Part shown: positions 58,078 to 64,000 of the stretch, piece after piece
How the letters are laid out: every line of letters begins with the position of its first letter
How positions within the stretch are numbered: position 1 is the first letter of the stretch
Source: Alphaproteobacteria bacterium
GTDB lineage: Bacteria; Pseudomonadota; Alphaproteobacteria; Rhizobiales; Xanthobacteraceae
Reading direction: 5' to 3'
NCBI GenBank assembly: GCA_016869215.1
Contig: VGEP01000006.1
Location: 62,001-126,000, forward strand
Length of the DNA: 64,000 nucleotides
Position numbers and translations under genes: made by a program
The notes under the pieces: generated by a model
What the model was told of the DNA's origin: nothing
What the model saw: the letters and a program-made list of their open reading frames with translations, nothing else
The model's database searches: none

Positions 58078-58964
58078 TCGGGACGCTCTCACGCCGTACG
58101 CCCGTCATCGTGCAGGGCGCGACCGGCCGCACCGGCAGTGTCCACGTCCGGCGCATGAAGGAGTTCGGCACCAACATCGTGGCCGGCGTATCCGCGCGTG
58201 CGGACGTCGCAAGCGTCGAAGGCGTGCCGGTGTTCCCCGACTGCCGCGCGGCAGCGGCGGCGACGGGCGCGCAGGTGTCGCTGCTGATGGTGCCACCGGC
58301 AGGCGTTCTATCGGCAGCGCAAGACGCCATCGGCGCCGGCATCAAGCTGATCGTCACGGTCGCCGAGGGCGTGCCGGTGCACGACGCGATGCGGGTGGGT
58401 CGGCTCGTGCGCGAAACGGGCGCGACCTGGGTCGGCGCGTCGACGCCCGGTCTTGCGGTGCCCGGCGAAATGAAGCTCGGCTTCCTGCCCAACGTGTCGC
58501 TCAAGCCGGGCCCGTTCGGCATGATGTCGAAAAGCGGTACGTTGTCCTACGAGGTCGGGTACCGGCTTGCCACGCTTGGGCTCGGCCAAAGCATCTGGGT
58601 CGGCGTCGGCGGCGATCCGGTGAAGGGCGTGCGCTTTCCCGACCTGCTCGATCTGTTCCTCGACGATCCGCGCACGCGCGGCATCCTGCTGATCGGCGAA
58701 GTCGGCGGCAGCGAGGAGGAAGACTTTGCGGACGCGATGCGGCGCGCGCACGCGCAAGGTCGTGCGCTCAAGCCGGTTTATGCCTTGGTCGCGGGCCGCG
58801 GCGCCAAGGAAGGCGTCGCCATGGGCCACGCCGGCGCGCTCACCTTCGGCAACGTCGGCACGTTCGAATCCAAGAAGCAGCGCCTGGAAGCAGCCGGCGC
58901 GCGCGTATTTGCGACGATCGACGATCTGATCGACGCCTGCCGCGCAGAAGCCGGACAGCGGTAA
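58074..58964 (+). CDS. Acyl-CoA ligase (ADP-forming) alpha subunit, SucD-like
   Basis: The 296-residue protein resembles the succinyl-CoA synthetase alpha subunit: VIVQGATGRTGSVHVRRM (CoA-binding fold), GASTPGLAVPGEMKLGFLP, GMMSKSGTLSYEV, and the phosphohistidine His252 in VAMGHAGALTFG. The start overlaps the beta-like gene by four bases (ATGA). CoA is bound here and the His is phosphorylated during catalysis. The citric-acid-cycle sucCD would normally lie beside sucAB, so this is probably a second, specialised ligase. Confidence 0.86.
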   Translation: MIGTLSRRTPVIVQGATGRTGSVHVRRMKEFGTNIVAGVSARADVASVEGVPVFPDCRAAAAATGAQVSLLMVPPAGVLSAAQDAIGAGIKLIVTVAEGVPVHDAMRVGRLVRETGATWVGASTPGLAVPGEMKLGFLPNVSLKPGPFGMMSKSGTLSYEVGYRLATLGLGQSIWVGVGGDPVKGVRFPDLLDLFLDDPRTRGILLIGEVGGSEEEDFADAMRRAHAQGRALKPVYALVAGRGAKEGVAMGHAGALTFGNVGTFESKKQRLEAAGARVFATIDDLIDACRAEAGQR

Positions 58965-59071
58965 GCCGCGCCTGGCCCCGCGTACCGCTTTAACTGTATG
59001 CCCGCCTTAGGCCTTCGCTAACCGCGATCCCAGGGCGGACGTTTGAGCGGCTGAATTGGCGCTCCGATTGC

Positions 59072-60226
59072 ATGGACGTTGTCGTAAATTTGAGTCGACC
59101 CAATTCAGTACGAATTCCCATGGGATCCATCTATCTCGATCAGATTCTCGCCCCCGATCGGAACAATTTTGCGCTGCTCCGGCTTGCTGCCTCCGTTGCT
59201 GTCCTGATTTCGCACGTCGTATTGTTGAGCTTCGGCATGCCGTCCAGCGAGCCGCTGGCCGGCGTCACCTATTACAATCTTGGCGAACACGCGGTTAACG
59301 TCTTCTTCGTCCTGTCCGGCATCCTTGTAACCGCAAGCCTGGACCGTTCGTCGTCGCTTGCGGGCTTCGCGGCGGCGCGCATGCTGCGCATTTTTCCCGC
59401 GCTGATCGTTTGCGTGCTGCTGATCGCTTTCGTGCTGGGACCGCTGGTCTCGGCCCTGCCGGTCCGCGCTTATGCCTCGGACGCAAACCTCTTCGAATTC
59501 CTGTGGCGCACCATGTCGGCCTCGACCGGCGCCGCCGCCCTGCCCGGCGTGTTCGCAAACAATCCCTATCCGCTGGTGGTCGATGCGCCGATCTGGACGC
59601 TCAAGTACGAAATCGCCTGCTACGCCGTGCTGGTGGCGCTATCGGCAGCGGGAATGTTCCGGACGGCGCGGCGCCTGGCGATCGTCATCGCCGTAACCTG
59701 GATTCCGATCGCCGCGCTGCTGATCGCGGACTACGGGCGCGAGTCGCTGCCGCTCGATCATCTGGCGCGGTTCTGGCTGTGCTTTTCGTTCGGGATGGTT
59801 CTGTATCGAATGCGGGACAGGGTGCCGCTGTCGTTGCCGCTCGCCGCGCTGGCGGCATTCATATGGTGGGCGACGCTTGGCGACGCCGCCGAGCGCATCG
59901 TCAGCCTGCTGGCATTGGGCTACACAGTCGTCTGGCTTGCATCGCTGCCGGCAGGAGCGCTGCGAACGTGGACGAACCGGACCGACCTGTCGTTCGGTAT
60001 TTACATCTTCGGATGGCCGATCACGCAGACACTGATCTGGCTGTCGCCCGGCCTTCCGGTTCTGCCGCTTGAAGCCGAGACGATTCTGATCACGACTGCG
60101 GTCGCCTACGTGTCGTGGTCGCTGGTGGAGCAGCCTGCGCTCGCCATGCGGGCCGGCGTCGTCGCTCGTATCGAAGGCTGGCGCGCGAAATCGAGCACTG
60201 CAGACCTGGCCCGGCGCGTGCATTGA
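59072..60226 (+). CDS. Acyltransferase 3 family membrane protein
   Basis: The 384-residue protein has about ten membrane helices and the acyltransferase-3 (OafA/YrhL) pattern: FALLRLAASVAVLISHVVLL near the N-terminus with the conserved His, EHAVNVFFVLSGILVT, and PIWTLKYEIACYAVLV. Such proteins move acetyl or other acyl groups to surface sugars. No polysaccharide genes are adjacent. No convincing ribosome site precedes ATG 59072, and ATG 59120 is an alternative. It converges with smr. Confidence 0.88.
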   Translation: MDVVVNLSRPNSVRIPMGSIYLDQILAPDRNNFALLRLAASVAVLISHVVLLSFGMPSSEPLAGVTYYNLGEHAVNVFFVLSGILVTASLDRSSSLAGFAAARMLRIFPALIVCVLLIAFVLGPLVSALPVRAYASDANLFEFLWRTMSASTGAAALPGVFANNPYPLVVDAPIWTLKYEIACYAVLVALSAAGMFRTARRLAIVIAVTWIPIAALLIADYGRESLPLDHLARFWLCFSFGMVLYRMRDRVPLSLPLAALAAFIWWATLGDAAERIVSLLALGYTVVWLASLPAGALRTWTNRTDLSFGIYIFGWPITQTLIWLSPGLPVLPLEAETILITTAVAYVSWSLVEQPALAMRAGVVARIEGWRAKSSTADLARRVH

Positions 60227-60243
60227 CCGCCATCTCAGCGGCG

Positions 60244-60786
60244 TCACGTGTCGCCGCCGTGCTTTCGCCTCAGCCGCACGTAGAGCGCGCCTTCACCGCC
60301 GTGGGCGGCGGATGCTGTCTCAAAGCCGACGATCATCGATCGCATTTCCGGGAGCCGCAGCCACATCGGCACCTGGCGCTTCAGCACACCGCGCTCCGAA
60401 TAAGGATCGCCGGCGCCCTTCCCGGTGATCACCAGCACCAGCCGGCATCCGCGCGCCTGCGCGGAACGCACAAATCCGGTCAGCGCACCGTGCGCTTGCG
60501 ATTGGGTCAACCCGTGCAGGTCCAGCCTTGCTTCAATCGCCTCCGCGCCCCGCACGAGGCGGCGCTTCATGCGCCGGTCGAGCGGCGCAAGCGGCGGTGG
60601 CGCGGGCGTAACCACTTTGGGTCTTGCCGAGACGGCCGCCGGCTTCGGTTTGACGCTCGATGGCGGGGCAGGCGGCAGGGCCGCCAATTCAGGATCGGGA
60701 CGCGGGCGTCTGCGCAACGGCGCGATCGAACGGGCGACACCGAGCCATAACGTGCGCTCGTCCTCGCTCAGCCGCCGCGGGCTCAT
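60244..60786 (-). CDS. Smr/MutS2-type domain protein
   Basis: The 180-residue protein has a basic, Pro-rich N-terminal half and a C-terminal Smr domain (about 95-178) with ARLDLHGLTQSQAH and LVLVITGKGAG, the two conserved loops of a putative endonuclease. Stand-alone Smr proteins of this kind are widespread; nicking activity or ribosome rescue has been suggested for relatives. The ATG overlaps the mltA stop (ATGA), as expected for the conserved timA-mltA-smr order. Confidence 0.9.
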   Translation of the reverse strand: MSPRRLSEDERTLWLGVARSIAPLRRRPRPDPELAALPPAPPSSVKPKPAAVSARPKVVTPAPPPLAPLDRRMKRRLVRGAEAIEARLDLHGLTQSQAHGALTGFVRSAQARGCRLVLVITGKGAGDPYSERGVLKRQVPMWLRLPEMRSMIVGFETASAAHGGEGALYVRLRRKHGGDT

Positions 60787-62183
60787 GGCTTGCGCTTGGC
60801 GGACGATCTGACTTTGGCGGCGGGCTTGTCCTGCTTGCTGGCGTGCCGCTCGGACTTGGCTTTCTTGCCGGCTTTCGCGGGCTTCTCCGGCTTCGCTGCA
60901 ACTTCGACGTACGGAACTTTGGGCGGCGGCAGCGGCATGGTCGCACCCGCGGCGACCGGATCGATATCGTTGGGGAACAGCATCACGAACCGGCCCGGAT
61001 GACGCATCCGGCCGGAGATGCTGCCGGCTTCGTCCCCCGCGCCGAAATAGAGATCGGCGCGCGCCGGCCCGATGATCGCGCCCCCGGTGTCCTGCGCCAC
61101 CATGAGATGGCGGAACGGCGTCGTCGGCTGCTCGGTTTCGATCGGCAGGGTCGCTTCGATGAAGAACGGCGTGCCGTAGATGTGCAGATTGCGGTCGACC
61201 GCAATCGAACGGCCCGGCGTCAACGGAACGCCTTGCGCCCCCGACGGCTCCTGATCGTCGGCGAGATCGGTTTCGCGGAAGAAGATGTAGGACTTGTTCC
61301 TGCGCCGCAGCTCCCGGCCTTCGTCCGGATTGGCTTCCATCCACTGGCGGATCCGGTCCATGGACATTTCGTCCTTGGGCACGATCTTGCGTTCGATCAG
61401 GAAACGTCCCACCGCGACATAGGGGTGGCCGTTCTGCGCGAGATAGTTCAGGCGCAGGGTCTTGCCCTCGTCGAGCCGCACCCGCACCGAACCCTGGATG
61501 TGGATGAAGAACGCGTCGATCGGATCCTTCAGGTAGCAGATTTCCAGATTGCGGCCGGACAGCACGCCGTCGTCGATTGCCGCGCGGTCATGGAATTGCA
61601 CCAGCCGGCGCTTGCCGCCGCCCTTCTTGCTCTTCTTCTGCGCGGAGTAGCTCGCCGCCAGCATCTTGCCGCCCGGCAACAGCGTCGGCGGCTTGCGATA
61701 AAGCGGATACTTGAATTCGTCCGTTTTCTTCCGCGTACCCTCGACGATCGGTTCGTAGTAGCCGGTGAGGAACCCGTCCGTCTCGCCAAGCGGCGAAATT
61801 CTCACCGGGCGGAAGTTCGTCTCAAAGAATGCGCGCGCGTCGCCGGGCTTGCGTAGCTTCACATCGCTGGCCGTCCGGCAGGCGGTATAGAGCGCGGCCA
61901 GCAGCGGCCTGGCCTCGCGCGTCGAGGCGCTGGAACGCAAGATCGCACGGCAGCTCTTGAGGAACGCATGGAAGGCCGCGTCGTGATCGTCGTCGGACCA
62001 GCCTTCGATGTCGGAAAAAGCAACCGGCACGAACTGCGTGTCGGCCATTTTGAACGGCTCACGCGCTTCGGGCGCGTCTTCGGCCTGCGCCGCTCCGATC
62101 AATACGGAGAATGCGACTGCGGCCGCCGCAGCGGCACCGATTCGTCCAGGTCCGTGTTGTTTGCGGCACGGGCGCGGCGTCAT
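60783..62183 (-). CDS. mltA: Membrane-bound lytic murein transglycosylase A
   Basis: MltA cleaves peptidoglycan glycan strands to 1,6-anhydromuropeptides. The 466-residue protein has a signal peptide (AVAFSVLIGAAQAE), the MltA core with FLTGYYEPIVEG, and the 3D domain with the catalytic Asp in AQDTGGAIIGPARADLYFG. A Lys/Pro-rich tail of about 55 residues is added. I see no lipobox Cys after the signal, so it may be soluble or periplasmic, unlike E. coli MltA. It overlaps timA and smr by four bases each. Confidence 0.93.
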   Translation of the reverse strand: MTPRPCRKQHGPGRIGAAAAAAVAFSVLIGAAQAEDAPEAREPFKMADTQFVPVAFSDIEGWSDDDHDAAFHAFLKSCRAILRSSASTREARPLLAALYTACRTASDVKLRKPGDARAFFETNFRPVRISPLGETDGFLTGYYEPIVEGTRKKTDEFKYPLYRKPPTLLPGGKMLAASYSAQKKSKKGGGKRRLVQFHDRAAIDDGVLSGRNLEICYLKDPIDAFFIHIQGSVRVRLDEGKTLRLNYLAQNGHPYVAVGRFLIERKIVPKDEMSMDRIRQWMEANPDEGRELRRRNKSYIFFRETDLADDQEPSGAQGVPLTPGRSIAVDRNLHIYGTPFFIEATLPIETEQPTTPFRHLMVAQDTGGAIIGPARADLYFGAGDEAGSISGRMRHPGRFVMLFPNDIDPVAAGATMPLPPPKVPYVEVAAKPEKPAKAGKKAKSERHASKQDKPAAKVRSSAKRKP

Positions 62184-62890
62184 TGCGCGGCTTCGGTCGC
62201 AACCAGCTTCCAGTTGGGATCGCGCGAAGACACGTCGCGCGCGAAGGTCCAGACATCGGTGACATCGGTCACCTTGTCGGGACTGCCGTCGATCACATTG
62301 CCGTCCCGGTCCCGCGTCACGGAAACCAACTGCGAGACGAAGCGCACCGTGACCTGCGAGGTCTTGCCGCGCTGCTCGGCGGCGATGATATCGGCGGCAT
62401 CGATGGAAACGAACCGGGTTTCGACCGTGTGACCCTGCTGTTCGCGATCGCGGATTGCGGCATCAAACCCGTCGTTGACCTCGCGGCCCAGGAGCGACTT
62501 GAGCTGACGCCGGTCGCCGGCCGCGAACGCAGTTACGATCATCTCATAGGCAGCGCGGCCGCCGACCAGGAAGTGCTTGGCGTCGAAGGTCTTGTCCTCG
62601 CGCAAAATGGCGTCGAGGCCCGCCGCAACCGTGCTGCCGGTTTCGGCGATGCCCTTCCACGGCTCCACGGGTTCGGCCGGTTCCGCCGCCTTCTGCGCTG
62701 CGTCGGGGGTTCGCCCCGGCAGCGGCACCACCTTGTCGTTCGGCGAGGTGCGAACGTCGCGCGCCGAATACGGATCGTACGGAGGCCGCTCACGCCCGGT
62801 GCGCTGCCCGAGAACGCTGCGCAGCCGCAGGAAGATGAACACCGCCAGCGCCAGGAAAATGATGGTGTAGATATCGAACACTGTCCGCAT
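62180..62890 (-). CDS. timA: Tim44/TimA-family inner-membrane protein
   Basis: The 236-residue protein has one N-terminal membrane helix (DIYTIIFLALAVFIFLRLRSVLG), a Pro/Arg-rich linker, and a C-terminal Tim44-like domain (about 90-235: FDAKHFLVGGRAAYEMIVTA, VTDVTDVWTFARDVSSRDPNW). The mitochondrial relative recruits Hsp70 to the import pore; the bacterial TimA function is uncertain, though a link to the inner membrane is supported by topology. It is the first gene of the timA-mltA-smr operon and divergent from secB. Confidence 0.9.
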   Translation of the reverse strand: MRTVFDIYTIIFLALAVFIFLRLRSVLGQRTGRERPPYDPYSARDVRTSPNDKVVPLPGRTPDAAQKAAEPAEPVEPWKGIAETGSTVAAGLDAILREDKTFDAKHFLVGGRAAYEMIVTAFAAGDRRQLKSLLGREVNDGFDAAIRDREQQGHTVETRFVSIDAADIIAAEQRGKTSQVTVRFVSQLVSVTRDRDGNVIDGSPDKVTDVTDVWTFARDVSSRDPNWKLVATEAAQ

Positions 62891-63345
62891 GCTCCCGAGG
62901 CGGCGGCCGTGGCGGGGCGGTTGTTCCGCGGCGCGCCTAGCCCGTCGCGCAATCCAATTTTATCAATCTAAGCACGCGACTTCGGCCATCTAGAGGCGCG
63001 CCGGGCGAATTCTGCCAAACGTCCGCTTTGGCGGACCATAGACGATCCGCGCCGCCGCGCCAACTCGCCCGGCCCTGAAAAACCGTCATGGTAAAGTGGT
63101 TTAGGGGTTGCGGACCCTGCCGATGCGGCGTGCAAATCGACGCATTTGCGCCAAGCGCGCCCGCATCAGGCGATATCGTCGCAGATGGGGTTCCTGGCCG
63201 ATCGGAGCCCGCCCCGGGCTTGGACGCAGGCAAGTCCAGGCCGGTCGAAACCTTGTTCCCCCGATATCGCCGTGTTAGCCACTCCGCCGGCTGCGGCGGC
63301 GCGATCCTCTTTCGCTTACAACCCTTTGCGTTAACAGGAGAGTTT
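62891..63345. other. Divergent intergenic region between timA and secB, 455 bases, no gene seen
   Basis: It contains GTCCGCTTTGGCGGAC at 63021-63036, a perfect six-base-stem hairpin with a four-base loop. An in-frame extension of secB back to 63088 is open, but has no domain features and no ribosome site, so it is treated as non-coding. Promoters of both genes must lie here, but no box is convincing. In many relatives an fxsA gene separates timA from secB; I find no trace of it. Confidence 0.5.
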
Positions 63346-63837
63346 ATGAGCATCACCAACGGCGGCCCGGCCATCGGCGCGGCCTCTGCCCCCGCAACGG
63401 CGCCGCAGCTCATGGTCCTGGCCCAGTACGTCAAGGATTTTTCATTCGAAAACCCGAACGCCCCGCAGTCGCTGTCCCAGTCCGACCAGCCCCAGATCGG
63501 CATTACCGTCAATGTCAGCGCAAAGCCCATGTCGGATACCGACGTGGAAGTGGAGTTGCGCCTGGAGGGCAAGGCGGAGAACTCCGGCGGCGTGATGTTC
63601 AATGTCGAACTCGTGTTTGCGGGCATGTTCCGGATCCAGAACGTTCCGCAGGAGCAGGTTCATCCGCTGATGTTGATCGAATGCCCGCGGCTTTTGTTCC
63701 CGTTCGCGCGCGAAATCGTCGCCAGCGCCGTCCGCCAAGGCGGCTATCCGCCCCTGCTGCTCGATCCGATCGACTTCGTCGCCCTGTACCAGCAGCGCAT
63801 GGCCCAGCAGCAGACGCAGCCGATCCCGGGCAACTGA
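63346..63837 (+). CDS. secB: Protein-export chaperone SecB
   Basis: SecB is a tetrameric chaperone that keeps precursors unfolded and passes them to SecA. The 163-residue protein has [13 protein letters not shown] at the start of the fold, [28 protein letters not shown] and the helix with [29 protein letters not shown] precedes ATG 63346. It converges with dnaQ, an arrangement usual for this order. Confidence 0.97.
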   Translation: MSITNGGPAIGAASAPATAPQLMVLAQYVKDFSFENPNAPQSLSQSDQPQIGITVNVSAKPMSDTDVEVELRLEGKAENSGGVMFNVELVFAGMFRIQNVPQEQVHPLMLIECPRLLFPFAREIVASAVRQGGYPPLLLDPIDFVALYQQRMAQQQTQPIPGN

Positions 63838-63847
63838 GGCCCGCCAA

Positions 63848-64000
63848 TCAGGACGCGTCCCGGCCGACCGCCAGGTAGTCGCGCCAAATCGCATTTTCGC
63901 CCAGCGAAGCGACAAATTCGCGGTGCGCCTCCGCCTCCTCGACGCGCAGCTGCGGCGCGAGCGGCTCCGGCCTGGCGCGCACCGCCGCCGTGCGGCGTTG
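63848..64000 (-). CDS. dnaQ: DNA polymerase III epsilon subunit, C-terminal end (partial)
   Basis: The last 50 codons read in from the right edge and end at TGA (63850-63848). The segment LAPQLRVEEAEAHREFVASL followed by GENAIWRDYL is the characteristic C-terminus of alphaproteobacterial DnaQ, the proofreading exonuclease, in the region that binds the polymerase alpha subunit. The catalytic domain is outside the window. Confidence 0.82.
   Translation of the reverse strand, partial: QRRTAAVRARPEPLAPQLRVEEAEAHREFVASLGENAIWRDYLAVGRDAS

Noticed and set aside
63088-63345. An in-frame N-terminal extension of secB
   Set aside because: It has no similarity to SecB, and the ATG at 63346 has a good ribosome site and the normal family N-terminus.

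Overview
The window is high-GC DNA of an alphaproteobacterium, very probably a member of the Hyphomicrobiales near Bradyrhizobium, Rhodopseudomonas or Pseudolabrys. Supporting this are the hopanoid C-2 methylase gene hpnP with an EcfG-type promoter, the dnaK-dnaJ-pmtA-pyrF-dapB and hrcA-rph-rdgB-hemW neighbourhoods, the his cluster containing a DUF2628 gene, the TimA-MltA-Smr operon beside secB, and several palindromic repeats of the bradyrhizobial kind. The window looks like core chromosome. I see no insertion sequence, prophage, CRISPR array, rRNA or convincing tRNA.

Layout. 1-8.6 kb: end of pheT, a UbiD-family decarboxylase, a DUF71 ATP-pyrophosphatase coupled to a Tat-exported amine oxidase, a YiiX-like hydrolase, an EI24 membrane protein, nth, DUF2244, and an AraC-HTH/alkyltransferase fusion. 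8.7-13.8 kb: gpmI, then a leftward run of dapB, a tandem DUF1330 gene, pyrF, an FMN reductase and a PmtA-like methyltransferase. 13.8-22.6 kb: chaperone genes dnaJ, dnaK (with a heat-shock-type promoter and a terminator before dnaJ), grpE and the repressor hrcA, with two poorly known envelope genes between them. 22.7-24.7 kb: an amidohydrolase and a frameshifted Bug/TctC binding-protein gene. 24.8-35.2 kb: rph, rdgB, hemW, hpnP, an LpoA-like lipoprotein, rsmI, yraN, a chemoreceptor and gshB.

35.2-35.9 kb is a gene-free island with stacked inverted repeats and a REP pair. 35.9-42.8 kb: a GST, a small acidic protein, comM, a gentisate dioxygenase-like cupin, a secreted protein and a hybrid histidine kinase. 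42.8-48.7 kb: coaA and the histidine genes hisE, F, A, H, B, interrupted by an orphan gene of lower G+C. 48.9-51.3 kb: hslV, a GNAT gene and hslU. 51.4-59 kb: an accessory catabolic-looking cluster with a cupin, an intact Bug receptor, two related luciferase-like monooxygenases, an acyl-CoA dehydrogenase and a divergent two-subunit acyl-CoA ligase. 59-64 kb: a membrane acyltransferase, smr, mltA, timA, secB and the end of dnaQ.

The most rewarding places to look are the structured island at 35.2-35.9 kb, the hpnP promoter, the 51.4-59 kb cluster, the orphan inside the his cluster, and the repeats, one of which carries a second hairpin inside it. All readings come from inspecting the sequence; family names rest on remembered motifs and no database was searched.
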